Origin: Philodulcilactobacillus myokonensis
GTDB taxonomy: Bacteria > Bacillota > Bacilli > Lactobacillales > Lactobacillaceae
Assembly (NCBI RefSeq): GCF_027923585.1
Contig: NZ_BRPL01000002.1
Coordinates: 372,001 to 436,000 of the forward strand
DNA: 64,000 nucleotides
Reading direction: 5' to 3'
In this document: positions 52,309 to 60,531 of the stretch, in pieces
Numbering within the stretch: the first letter of the stretch is position 1
Layout: the number at the start of each line of letters is the position of its first letter
The notes under the pieces: generated by a model
Told to the model about the DNA's origin: nothing
What the model saw: the letters and a program-made list of their open reading frames with translations, nothing else
Databases searched by the model: none
Made by a program: the position numbers and the translations under genes

Positions 52309-53346
52309 ATGAGTACATTTGATATTCCAAAAACAATGAAAGCTTGGGAAGTTGAAAAGCAGGGACCCGTTAATGGAAAAGAATTTCCACTAAAATATGT
52401 TACGAAGCCAGTTCCAAAGCCACAACCAGGAGAAACGTTAGTTAAAATTTTAGATTGTGGAATCTGTCATACTGATCTTCATGTAACAGAAGGTGACTTG
52501 CCAGTTCATAAAGAACATTTAGTCCCAGGACATCAAATTGTTGGTAAGGTTGTTCAAAATGGTAAAAATGCTAACCGGTTTAAGATTGGTGATCGAATTG
52601 GAATCCCATGGTTAAGATGGACTTGTGGTGTCTGCCAATACTGCCGTTCAGGCCACGAAAATCTATGTCCTAATTCTAAATACACCGGCTGGGACCATGA
52701 TGGTGGTTATGCAGAATATGCTACCGTTCCAGAAGGCTTTGCTTATCGCATTCCAGATCGTATTGATTCTGAACATGCCGCTCCGTTATTATGTGCTGGT
52801 ATTATTGGATACCGGTCCCTCGAAAGAGCTAATATTCCAGAAGGCGGCCGTTTAGGCATTTATGGCTTTGGTGGCTCTGCTCATTTAACTGCTCAAATTG
52901 CAATTAAGCAGGGGATTGAAGTTCATGTCTTCACCCGTGGCAAGGATGCTCAAAAATTTGCTTTGAAATTAGGTGCAGCATCCGTTAATAATACCTATGA
53001 TCCATCTCCGGTTCCACTCGATTCATCAATTATTTACGCACCAGTTGGTGAAGCAGTACCTGGAGCCTTGAAGAGTCTTAAGCCAGGTGGAACCCTAGCA
53101 CTTGCTGGGATTCACATGACTGATCTTCCAAAAATGAATTATGAAGACCATATTTTTCATGAAAAAACATTAACTAGTGTTGAAAGTAATACTCGCCATG
53201 ATGGTGAAACGTTCTTGACCCTGGTTGACCGTTTGAATATTAAACCACAGATTACAACTTACCCATTGAACAAAGCCGATGAAGCTTTAAAACGGGTTTC
53301 AAAAGGTGATATGAAAGGGACATGTGTTCTTCACATTAGCGATTAA
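52309..53346 (+). CDS. zinc-dependent alcohol dehydrogenase
   Basis: 345 residues, MDR family. Catalytic zinc ligands Cys53 (GICHTD) and His75 (PGHQIVG; the usual following Glu is Gln). The structural-zinc lobe is CGVCQYCRSGHENLC, the NAD-binding turn GIYGFGGSAHL. Reduces an aldehyde to an alcohol or the reverse with NAD(P)H; the exact substrate is unknown. Ribosome site CGAGGTAATC. Single gene followed by a terminator. In a heterofermenter it could regenerate NAD+. Confidence 0.9.
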   Translation: MSTFDIPKTMKAWEVEKQGPVNGKEFPLKYVTKPVPKPQPGETLVKILDCGICHTDLHVTEGDLPVHKEHLVPGHQIVGKVVQNGKNANRFKIGDRIGIPWLRWTCGVCQYCRSGHENLCPNSKYTGWDHDGGYAEYATVPEGFAYRIPDRIDSEHAAPLLCAGIIGYRSLERANIPEGGRLGIYGFGGSAHLTAQIAIKQGIEVHVFTRGKDAQKFALKLGAASVNNTYDPSPVPLDSSIIYAPVGEAVPGALKSLKPGGTLALAGIHMTDLPKMNYEDHIFHEKTLTSVESNTRHDGETFLTLVDRLNIKPQITTYPLNKADEALKRVSKGDMKGTCVLHISD

Positions 53347-53367
53347 AAATTGATTAAATATATTCCC

Positions 53368-53400
53368 AAAATAACACTGCTGCATAGCGGTGCTATTTTT
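53368..53400 (+). terminator. terminator of alcohol dehydrogenase gene
   Basis: Imperfect stem with GCT/AGC and CAC/GTG at the core and AAATA/TATTT at the base, then a T run. Confidence 0.7.
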
Positions 53401-53447
53401 TTGCTATAATGGGCATTAATTAAACTTTGAAAAGAAGGATTGAGCTA

Positions 53448-54098
53448 ATGCAAATCGTAAGCAAAGCGTGGAAGGTAATTTTATCAATTCTGATCCTATG
53501 TGGGTTACTTATTTTGGAACAGATTGCAACTCTACCGTATGATCTTCCAAAATACTTTAAGAATCCACAGCAAGATTCATTAATTTTTGGAATCATTGGA
53601 ACAATTCTTTCGGCAGGTGTAATTACACTATTAATTTTTATTTACCATAAGCAGCCCAAAATGATTACTTTCCTGCGGCCAATTAAAAATAAATGGTTAA
53701 CTTTTGGAATTATAGTTTTAATTTTGTTTTTGATGATTTATTTATCAAATTTAATTCCAAATTCTGATAATCAAAAAATTATTAATCAGGAAATTCTAAA
53801 AACACCCTGGTTATCATTTATATCAACGGTAATTGTGGCACCGATTGCCGAAGAATTAATTTTTCGCGGTTTATTTTTCCGTTTTCTTTTCCCAAAATTA
53901 AATAATAAATGGACGATGGGAATTGGCATTCTTTGCTCATCATTTGTTTTTGCATGGCTACATGTAACATCATTTGGAATTGAATTATTGCCATATTTGT
54001 TAGGTGGTTTGATTTTATCAACAACTTACGTTTTATTTAATGATATCCGTTATGACATTGGATTACATATGCTGAACAATTTGATTGCATTACTTTAA
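53448..54098 (+). CDS. CPBP-family intramembrane metalloprotease (second copy)
   Basis: 216 residues, about six spans, with EELIFRG, FAWLH (FxxxH) and HMLNN (HxxxN), the three motif sites of CPBP proteins. Similar in length to immunity-type members, with no bacteriocin gene nearby. ATG 53448 with AAGAAGGA nine bases upstream; the in-frame TTG at 53427 has none. An extended -10 TGcTATAAT at 53403-53408 drives it. The next operon starts 118 bases downstream, behind a hairpin. Confidence 0.85.
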   Translation: MQIVSKAWKVILSILILCGLLILEQIATLPYDLPKYFKNPQQDSLIFGIIGTILSAGVITLLIFIYHKQPKMITFLRPIKNKWLTFGIIVLILFLMIYLSNLIPNSDNQKIINQEILKTPWLSFISTVIVAPIAEELIFRGLFFRFLFPKLNNKWTMGIGILCSSFVFAWLHVTSFGIELLPYLLGGLILSTTYVLFNDIRYDIGLHMLNNLIALL

Positions 54099-54115
54099 TT
54101 TCACTTTAACTTTGC

Positions 54116-54144
54116 TACCACTTAGATTTATATTTTTACCACTT
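54116..54144 (+). promoter_or_regulatory. LytTR-type direct repeat
   Basis: TACCACTT at 54116-54123 and again at 54137-54144, identical, 21 bp start to start (two helical turns), the spacing known for LytTR regulators such as AgrA, ComE and PlnC. AT-rich -10 candidates (TATTAT/TATATT, 54175-54185) lie 30-35 bp downstream. The operon that follows encodes a LytTR protein, so autoregulation is likely. Confidence 0.7.
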
Positions 54145-54161
54145 GTCATCAAAATACTCAC

Positions 54162-54215
54162 AAAAACAGCTTCTTATTATATATTGTTAATAATATATTT
54201 TAAGGAGCTGTTTTT
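54162..54215 (+). terminator. hairpin with the ribosome site in its 3' arm
   Basis: Arms AAAAACAGCTTCTTA (54162-54176) and TAAGGAGCTGTTTTT (54201-54215), 15 bp with one G-U-type position, plus an inner ATATATT/AATATAT stem. It is a terminator for the upstream CPBP gene, and its 3' arm contains AAGGAG for the next ATG at 54216. A transcript beginning at the LytTR-controlled -10 would lack the 5' arm and leave the ribosome site free. Confidence 0.75.
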
Positions 54216-55103
54216 ATGTCACTTTTGGTTGCTAAAAATCTTACTAAGAAGTTTAAAAATAAAGTTGCCGTTAATCACATTGATTTTCAAATTAACGCTG
54301 GTGAATTAATTGCTTTTTTAGGTCCCAATGGTGCCGGAAAATCGACAACCATTGGGATGCTGGTTGGAATTTTAAAGCCAGATGACGGAAAGATTTCACT
54401 TCACGGGTTATCACCGAATCAAAAGAACTATCATCATCAAATTGGGATTGTTTTTCAAAATAGTGTCCTAGATGATAATTTATCCGTTCAAGATAATTTG
54501 AATATCAGGGCTCATTTGTATCAGAAAATTGATTCATCCTTCGTCAAAAAAATCATTAAATTATTTGGCATTGATCTCATTTTAAATCAAAAATATAAGA
54601 CATTATCCGGTGGGCAGAAGCGAAGGGTCGATATTGCGAGGGCGTTATTACACCAACCGAAACTATTGTTTTTAGATGAACCATCATCTGGCTTGGATAT
54701 TCAGACCAGGAATAAAATTTGGGAGACTTTAAATCGATTAAGAAAAGAATATGGCTTAACCATTTTATTGACCACCCACTATTTAGAAGAAGCTGAAAAT
54801 GCTGATTATGTTTACATCATTGATCGTGGTGAGATTAAAGCTTCGGGTGATGTTCAAAAATTAAAATTAAAATATACCACAAGTCTTTTAACACTTTGGT
54901 CTGATCAAATGGATCAATTAAAACATCAAATTCATTATAAATATCAAGCTATTGATCAACATCAAATCAAAGTTAATATTGATGACGACTCGGATGCCAT
55001 TAATTTAATTGCTAGTTTAAAACCGTTGATCAAACATTTTGAGTATCAACACGGAACCATGAATGATTTATTTGTTAAATTAACTGGAAAGGGGATTCGA
55101 TGA
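54216..55103 (+). CDS. ABC exporter ATPase
   Basis: 295 residues. Walker A GPNGAGKSTTIG (about 37-48), Q-loop IGIVFQNSVLDDNLS, signature LSGGQKRRVDIARA, Walker B LLFLDEPSSGLD, H-loop TTHYLEEAE, and a C-terminal extension of about 85 residues as in ABC-2 drug or antibiotic exporters (DrrA-like). First gene of the ABC-LytTR-DUF3021 operon; the ATG follows the AAGGAG that lies in the hairpin. Its stop overlaps the permease start (ATGA). Confidence 0.9.
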   Translation: MSLLVAKNLTKKFKNKVAVNHIDFQINAGELIAFLGPNGAGKSTTIGMLVGILKPDDGKISLHGLSPNQKNYHHQIGIVFQNSVLDDNLSVQDNLNIRAHLYQKIDSSFVKKIIKLFGIDLILNQKYKTLSGGQKRRVDIARALLHQPKLLFLDEPSSGLDIQTRNKIWETLNRLRKEYGLTILLTTHYLEEAENADYVYIIDRGEIKASGDVQKLKLKYTTSLLTLWSDQMDQLKHQIHYKYQAIDQHQIKVNIDDDSDAINLIASLKPLIKHFEYQHGTMNDLFVKLTGKGIR

Positions 55104-55966
55104 TGTTTATCCTAGTAAAAAGAAATTTAAAATTATTCTTTAGTAATCGAACCAGCGTGTTTTTTTCAATGCTATCTTCATTAATTTCATTTATTCTATA
55201 TTTGATTTTTCTAAAAAGCCAAATGTTACAGATGTGGACCCAAATTCCATCAGCAACTAGATTATTAGATCCATGGTTAATTGGTGGGACGATATCCGCA
55301 ACTGCCGTTTCCGCGGTTGCAATTGCACTCGGACAAATGGTTAAAGATAAAGAAAATCATACGATTGCTGATATTTATTTGACCGACACCTCATCATTTT
55401 CAATCCAGGTATCATATCTAATCAGTGCAATGGTGATTGGGACACTAATGCAAACGTTTGTTTATATTGTCATGACACTTGTTTTTAAAATATTTGATCA
55501 AGTTAATTTAAATTGGCAATATTTGCCCCTTGTGATTTTAATTTCGTTATTAAGTAGTCTGATATGGACGGCATTTGATATGATCTTCTTTAATTTGATT
55601 AAAAATGTTTCATCACTATCAGGAATCAATTCAATCATCGGGACACTGGCTGGATTCTTTGCTCTGGTTTACATGCCACTAGGGGTATTGCCAAGGCTAG
55701 GCCGGGATATAATTCAATTTACTCCCACACCATACGTTTCATCACTTTACCGTGGAATGTTAATGAATCATCAAATCAATCAATCTTTTAAAAATGTTCC
55801 AACCCATCTTTTGACCTCCTTTAAAAATAATATGGGGCTTAATTTGAACTATGCTTCTGATTGGCAGCATACATTAATCATCTTATCAGTGTTTTTAATC
55901 GGCTTTATCTTATTAAACGTGATAGGATTTAAATTGAATCTAAAGTTATCTTCGGTTAATTATTGA
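55100..55966 (+). CDS. ABC-2 type permease
   Basis: 288 residues, six spans. Opens FILVKRNLKLFFSNRTSVFF and contains GQMVKDKENHTIADIYLTDTS, the ABC-2 segment after the second span, then GFFALVYMPLGVLPRLGRDI. Overlaps the ATPase gene by four bases, so the two are translationally coupled. Exports an unknown compound; the regulatory partners suggest a role in response to a peptide or envelope signal. Confidence 0.85.
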   Translation: MMFILVKRNLKLFFSNRTSVFFSMLSSLISFILYLIFLKSQMLQMWTQIPSATRLLDPWLIGGTISATAVSAVAIALGQMVKDKENHTIADIYLTDTSSFSIQVSYLISAMVIGTLMQTFVYIVMTLVFKIFDQVNLNWQYLPLVILISLLSSLIWTAFDMIFFNLIKNVSSLSGINSIIGTLAGFFALVYMPLGVLPRLGRDIIQFTPTPYVSSLYRGMLMNHQINQSFKNVPTHLLTSFKNNMGLNLNYASDWQHTLIILSVFLIGFILLNVIGFKLNLKLSSVNY

Positions 55967-55988
55967 TTATTTTAGGGTGGGGTTATAG

Positions 55989-56441
55989 TTGGAAATTAAT
56001 TTTCATCAAAATAAAAATTTATCTGAACATGAAATTAAAGTTCAAGTTTCAGCTAAACATCTTTCCCCTGATGTTCTTTCATTCCTAAATCATCTTGAAC
56101 ATTTTGAAAATCATTTCAGCATTTTACCGATTAATGCTGATGATCGAACCGTTCTCTTATCACTCGATGATGTGATTACAATTGAAGTTTTAAAAAATAA
56201 GTTAACTATTTATGCGGTGAAACAAAATTATGAAACGCATGGTCAATTAAAACAAATGATTGCTAAAATTAATGATGATCGGTTTGTCCAAATTTCTAAG
56301 AACTCAATCATTAATATTGACCATTTGAATTACATGGAGGCCGCTTTTTCTGGAAATATGACCGCTTTTTTAGATCGTGGAGTTAAAACAAACGTTAGCA
56401 GAAAATATTTACCTAAATTAAAGGAAAAATTAAAAATTTAA
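55989..56441 (+). CDS. LytTR-domain DNA-binding regulator
   Basis: 150 residues with no receiver domain. The LytTR domain occupies about 58-149: LDDVITIEVLKNKLTIYAVK, then RFVQISKNSIINIDHL and GVKTNVSRKYLPKLKEKL, the strands and helix that contact DNA. TTG start with GGGTGGGG eight bases upstream. Stand-alone LytTR proteins beside a membrane protein resemble the HdrRM and BrsRM systems of streptococci, in which the membrane partner holds the regulator back. Confidence 0.9.
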   Translation: MEINFHQNKNLSEHEIKVQVSAKHLSPDVLSFLNHLEHFENHFSILPINADDRTVLLSLDDVITIEVLKNKLTIYAVKQNYETHGQLKQMIAKINDDRFVQISKNSIINIDHLNYMEAAFSGNMTAFLDRGVKTNVSRKYLPKLKEKLKI

Positions 56442-56451
56442 GGTGGTAATG

Positions 56452-56880
56452 ATGAATAAATTGATATATGGACTCATTAGATTTGGATTATTGGGGATGA
56501 TGATTGGAGCGCTAGTCTATTTTGTGATGGCAATATTAAACAATCGGTTAGTAATAACTAAATCCTTTGCAATTCAATATCTAGCAATTTGTATGTTCAT
56601 CGGATTAATTTCTAAAATTTTTACGATTGAACGATTGAAAATTTGGCAACGGCTTTTAATTCATTCAATTTTAACGTTTTTAACTTTTTTTATTTTTAAC
56701 GTTGTTGTCTTCTCCTTTCCAGCCAATAATTTTAAACTTGATTTAATTTTTTTAGTTAATTTCATCGCAATTTACTTCATGATTGGAATCTGGATTTATT
56801 TCATTGACTTGAATAATATGAAACGGATTAATAAACAGATTGCTAAGCGTAAAAAAATTAAAGAAGAAAAAAATAAGTAA
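56452..56880 (+). CDS. DUF3021 membrane protein (LytTR partner)
   Basis: 143 residues (143-145 by start choice), four spans, starting MNKLIYGLIRFGLLGMMIGA and ending in a basic tail (KRKKIKEEKNK). DUF3021 proteins typically follow LytTR genes, as here, ten bases apart. Predicted to sense the envelope or a ligand and to restrain the LytTR protein. Start: ATG 56452, six bases after AAGGTGG; ATG 56449 is also possible. Confidence 0.85.
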   Translation: MNKLIYGLIRFGLLGMMIGALVYFVMAILNNRLVITKSFAIQYLAICMFIGLISKIFTIERLKIWQRLLIHSILTFLTFFIFNVVVFSFPANNFKLDLIFLVNFIAIYFMIGIWIYFIDLNNMKRINKQIAKRKKIKEEKNK

Positions 56881-56913
56881 ACTTACCTGAAATTGAATTT
56901 CAGGTAAGTTTTT
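56879..56913 (+). terminator. terminator of the LytTR operon
   Basis: ACTTACCTGAAATT / AATTTCAGGTAAGT arms at the stop codon, followed by T residues. Confidence 0.9.
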
Positions 56914-56964
56914 TCTAGTTACAAATAATAAGAAGCGTAACTTTACCTTAGTTCCCAGAAAATC

Positions 56965-56994
56965 TTTACATCATGCCACATGATTAGGTATAAT
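56965..56994 (+). promoter_or_regulatory. fab operon promoter with spacer dyad
   Basis: -35 TTTACA (56965-56970), 18-base spacer, -10 TATAAT (56989-56994). ATCATG/CATGAT arms (56970-56984) fill most of the spacer. This differs from the FabT operator consensus (TTTGATTATCAAA), so another regulator, or none, is implied. Confidence 0.7.
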
Positions 56995-57052
56995 TAATTG
57001 TGATTATTTTTTTCATGCTTACATTAAGTTGAAAGCAAAATTATTTTCATGT

Positions 57053-57094
57053 AAAACAATCTTAAACAGAAAAATAAGACTGTTTTCTTTAATT
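57053..57094 (+). promoter_or_regulatory. terminator-like hairpin in the fab operon leader
   Basis: In the roughly 108-base leader, AAAACAATCTTA (57053-57064) pairs with TAAGACTGTTTT (57075-57086), 12 bp with one mismatch, followed by CTTTAATT. It lies 14 bases before AAGGAG of fabH and could act as an attenuator. A weaker hairpin (TGAAA/TTTCA) lies just upstream. Confidence 0.55.
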
Positions 57095-57108
57095 ACTAAG
57101 GAGATATT

Positions 57109-58083
57109 ATGAATAACTTCTCAATCTTATCAACTGCGCATGCAGTTCCTGATAAAATAGTAACTAATGATGACTTGGCCCAGATTATGGATACATCTGA
57201 CGCTTGGATTAGTAGAAGAACTGGTATTCATGAGCGACGAATTGCAACCCATGAAGATACAACCTCTCTTTGTGTAGAAGTTGCTAACAAGTTGCTATCA
57301 AATACTAATACTGATCCATCGGATATTGATTACATCATTGTTGGGACAATGTCATCTGATTATCAGACCCCTTCAACTGCAGCTGCAGTTCAAGGGGCAA
57401 TTAATGCTGATAATGCTGTTGCTTTCGACATTAATGCTGCTTGTTCAGGCTTTGTTTATGGAATGAATGTTTTAAATTCACTCTTGAAAACTAATCACCA
57501 TTCAAAGGGAATTTTGATTGGTGGAGAAGTCTTGAGCAAATTAGTCGATTGGAAGGACCGGAGTACCGCAGTACTATTCGGCGATGGTGCTGGTGGAATT
57601 TTGGCTACTAATGATTCTTATGATGGTAAAGTTTTAGCAACTAGTTTGAGGACATACGGTCAGTTAGGAAACTCATTAACCGCTGGGCATTTTGATGAAA
57701 ATAATCGTTTTAATCAAAATGGAGATGACAAAACCCGTTTTTTCAAAATGGATGGTCATGCGATTTTTGATTTTGCAACTAGAAAAGTTCCAGAATCAAT
57801 TTCTACGGCTTTAAATCAAGCTCATGTTAATGCTAGTGATGTGAAATATTTTGTTTTGCATCAAGCCAACAGTCGGATTATTCAAATTGTTGCTAGAAAA
57901 TTGAAGTTATCATTGGATCAATTTCCAATTAACATTAATCATTATGGTAATACGGCAGCAGCAAGCGAACCTATTTTATTGGACGAATTAGTAAAAAAGG
58001 GTAAAATACGGAAGGGAGATATAATCGCTCTTTCAGGTTTCGGTGGTGGATTAACTGCCGGAACAATTATTTTAGAATTTTAA
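57109..58083 (+). CDS. fabH: beta-ketoacyl-ACP synthase III
   Basis: 324 residues. Catalytic triad is visible: Cys112 in INAACSGFVYG, His251 in VLHQANSR and Asn281 in HYGNTAAASEP. It joins acetyl-CoA with malonyl-ACP to start fatty-acid chains. First gene of the fab/acc operon, with AAGGAG six bases before the ATG. A fabT regulator gene, common just before fabH in lactic acid bacteria, is not present. Confidence 0.97.
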   Translation: MNNFSILSTAHAVPDKIVTNDDLAQIMDTSDAWISRRTGIHERRIATHEDTTSLCVEVANKLLSNTNTDPSDIDYIIVGTMSSDYQTPSTAAAVQGAINADNAVAFDINAACSGFVYGMNVLNSLLKTNHHSKGILIGGEVLSKLVDWKDRSTAVLFGDGAGGILATNDSYDGKVLATSLRTYGQLGNSLTAGHFDENNRFNQNGDDKTRFFKMDGHAIFDFATRKVPESISTALNQAHVNASDVKYFVLHQANSRIIQIVARKLKLSLDQFPININHYGNTAAASEPILLDELVKKGKIRKGDIIALSGFGGGLTAGTIILEF

Positions 58084-58103
58084 TTTTTGGAGGAATATAT
58101 ATT

Positions 58104-58352
58104 ATGGCAGACAAGAATGCAATTTTAGACAAAATTAAGGATATTGTTACTGATCAAACAGATGTAAAGGCTGATCAAATCAAGCCTGATACTAAATTTA
58201 AGGATGATTTAGACTTAGATAGTTTAGACATTTTTGAAATTTCTGATGCATTAGAAGATGCATATGATATCGAAATCGATGATGATGATAACATCGAAAC
58301 TGTTCAAAACTTAATCGATTACGTTGCAAAATTAGTCGATGCTAAAAAATAA
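58104..58352 (+). CDS. acpP: acyl carrier protein
   Basis: 82 residues, acidic four-helix protein. Ser40 in DLDLDSLDIFEI carries the phosphopantetheine arm. Shuttles acyl chains among the Fab enzymes encoded in the same operon. GGAGG ribosome site. Between fabH and fabD, with no fabK gene, unlike streptococci. Confidence 0.95.
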   Translation: MADKNAILDKIKDIVTDQTDVKADQIKPDTKFKDDLDLDSLDIFEISDALEDAYDIEIDDDDNIETVQNLIDYVAKLVDAKK

Positions 58353-58377
58353 TTTGATTTGCTAGGAGTGTTTAAAT

Positions 58378-59298
58378 TTGAATCTTTGTTATTTATTTGC
58401 GGGCCAGGGCTCACAATTTGCGAATATGGGACAGGATTTGTATCGGAATGAACCCTTATACAAACAAATTGTAGATTCGGCTTCTGAGACTTTAGATTTA
58501 AACTTAGCAGATCATAATACTTTTGATAATCCTAAAAATACCCAAGTTGCGATTTTAACAATGAGTTATGCAATTTCTAAACTTTTAAGTAAGCAATTGC
58601 CAACTCCCAAAGCAATGATGGGGTTAAGTTTAGGCGAATATAGTGCTTTGGTTAGTTCTGAAGCACTATCTTTTGCATCTGGACTAAAATTAGTTCACGA
58701 TCGCTCAATGTATATGGATGAAGCTGGGGAAGACCATCCCGGTTCCATGGCAGCTGTTTTAAAAGCTACTCCTGATGAAGTAACTTCAGTCTGCAATGAA
58801 ATTGATGGTGTTTACCCAGCTAATTTTAATACTGCTAAGCAAACAGTCATTGGTGGTACCAAGGAAGGCGTTAAAGCTGCTAAAAAAGCTTTGAAAGCTC
58901 AAAAGAAAATTGTGATTCCATTGAAGGTTAGGGTGGCTTCACATACACCATTGATGCAATCAGCTAGTGATAAACTAGCAAAACGGCTTGAAAAGGTAAC
59001 TTTTGATAACCCTGAAGTCCCAGTAATTAGTAATACAATCGTTAAACCATTCACAAAGGACAATTTAAAGGATACTTTAGTTGAACAATTAGTTAATCCC
59101 ACCCATTTTATGGATGATATTAAAGCTGTTGACTCAAAAGATATCGATGCATTTATTGAAATCGGACCAGGACATACTTTAAGTAAATTAGCTAATAAGA
59201 CTGCTAAGGGTGTTCCAACTTACCATGTTCAAGATGAAAAGTCGCTTCAAGAAGTTGTATCAAAATTAGGGGGAGAACTAAATTATGGCAGAAAATAA
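58378..59298 (+). CDS. fabD: malonyl-CoA:ACP transacylase
   Basis: 306 residues. Nucleophile Ser in MGLSLGEYSALV (GxSxG), catalytic His in RVASHTPLM, and FAGQGSQFANMG at the N-terminus. Transfers malonyl from CoA to ACP. TTG start with AGGAGTG eight bases upstream. Its end overlaps fabG by 14 bases, so the two are translationally coupled. Confidence 0.96.
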   Translation: MNLCYLFAGQGSQFANMGQDLYRNEPLYKQIVDSASETLDLNLADHNTFDNPKNTQVAILTMSYAISKLLSKQLPTPKAMMGLSLGEYSALVSSEALSFASGLKLVHDRSMYMDEAGEDHPGSMAAVLKATPDEVTSVCNEIDGVYPANFNTAKQTVIGGTKEGVKAAKKALKAQKKIVIPLKVRVASHTPLMQSASDKLAKRLEKVTFDNPEVPVISNTIVKPFTKDNLKDTLVEQLVNPTHFMDDIKAVDSKDIDAFIEIGPGHTLSKLANKTAKGVPTYHVQDEKSLQEVVSKLGGELNYGRK

Positions 59299-60025
59299 TA
59301 AAAAAGTTATTTTTATTACCGGCTCTACTAAGGGGATTGGCTTAGCTGATGCTAAACGTTTAGCTAATGATCATAACAATTTAGTCATTATTAATTCACA
59401 CCGTGATTTAAGTAATGATGAAATTAAAAATTTAAAGGACCAATTTCCAAATCCAATTGAAGTTTTAGTGGGTGATGTTTCCAGTGAAGATAGTGCTAAA
59501 AAAATGATTGATGGCATTATCAATCAATTTGGTAAAATTGATGTCTTAGTTAATAATGCTGGGATCACCCAAGATAAACTTTTAACTAGAATGAAATCTG
59601 ATTCATTTAAAGCCGTACTTAACACTAACTTAGTTGGTGCTTTTAATATGACTAAGTATGCATTGAAAGCAATGCAAAAGAAACGTTCTGGTTGCATTAT
59701 CAATATGTCTAGTATTGCTGGACTTCATGGTAATATGGGTCAAGCAAACTATTCCGCAAGTAAAGCTGGTATGGTTGGTTTGACTAAAACAACCGCTCAG
59801 GAAGGCAGTTTACGTGGCATTCGATGCAACGCCATTGCTCCTGGGATGATTAGAACTGCAATGACTGATAAATTAAGTGATCGTAACATCGCCAGATGGG
59901 AAAAACAAATCCCAATGAAACGTTTTGGTAAAGCAGATGAAATTGCTGAAACCGTTGAATTTTTAATTAATAATCACTATATTACCGGCCAAGTCATTAC
60001 TGTTGATGGTGGATTAACAATTTAA
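59285..60025 (+). CDS. fabG: 3-oxoacyl-ACP reductase
   Basis: 246 residues, classical SDR. TGSTKGIG cofactor loop, NNAG, and the Ser-Tyr-Lys set in NMSSIAGLHGN...YSASKAG. NADPH-dependent reduction of 3-ketoacyl-ACP. In the reference gene order fabF would follow; here accB comes next after 38 bases. Confidence 0.96.
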   Translation: MAENNKKVIFITGSTKGIGLADAKRLANDHNNLVIINSHRDLSNDEIKNLKDQFPNPIEVLVGDVSSEDSAKKMIDGIINQFGKIDVLVNNAGITQDKLLTRMKSDSFKAVLNTNLVGAFNMTKYALKAMQKKRSGCIINMSSIAGLHGNMGQANYSASKAGMVGLTKTTAQEGSLRGIRCNAIAPGMIRTAMTDKLSDRNIARWEKQIPMKRFGKADEIAETVEFLINNHYITGQVITVDGGLTI

Positions 60026-60063
60026 TTAAATTAAAATCTCATTTTAATGAGGGAGTATTTTTT

Positions 60064-60531
60064 ATGCTTGAGAATGAAATTGAAAAATTATTAGATAAAT
60101 TTGATCATTCCAGTCTAACTGAAATGAAAGTAAGCGATAGTGGCGCTAGCGTTTACTTTAGCAAACAGAAAAACGCTTCTTATCATGAAACACCTAGTGT
60201 TAATTCTAGTACACCAGATGTTCAAGTAAATCAGAAGCCAAGCTCAAAGCCAAAAGAACCCAAGCCAAGTGTTAAAATTAATTCAGCTCAAGGTAGCAAG
60301 GTTAAAGCTCCAATGGTTGGAATCGTTTACTTTGCACCAGATCCTCATAAACCTGAATTTAAGAAAATCGGGGACCACGTTGATAAAGGCGAAACCATTT
60401 GTGTGATTGAAGCAATGAAAATCAATAATGAAATTAAGAGTCCAGTTAGTGGAACAATTTCAAAACGCTTAGTTAAGAATGGTTCAATGGTTCAATACCA
60501 CCAACCAATTTTTGATATCAAGGAGGATTAA
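60064..60531 (+). CDS. accB: acetyl-CoA carboxylase biotin carboxyl carrier protein
   Basis: 155 residues. Pro/Lys-rich linker (about 58-80) then the biotinyl domain with CVIEAMKINNEI, in which the Lys of EAMK is biotinylated. N-terminal helix ENEIEKLLDKFDH is typical. Part of the ACC complex with AccC, AccD and AccA. The stop codon overlaps the fabZ start by one base (TAATG). Confidence 0.95.
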   Translation: MLENEIEKLLDKFDHSSLTEMKVSDSGASVYFSKQKNASYHETPSVNSSTPDVQVNQKPSSKPKEPKPSVKINSAQGSKVKAPMVGIVYFAPDPHKPEFKKIGDHVDKGETICVIEAMKINNEIKSPVSGTISKRLVKNGSMVQYHQPIFDIKED

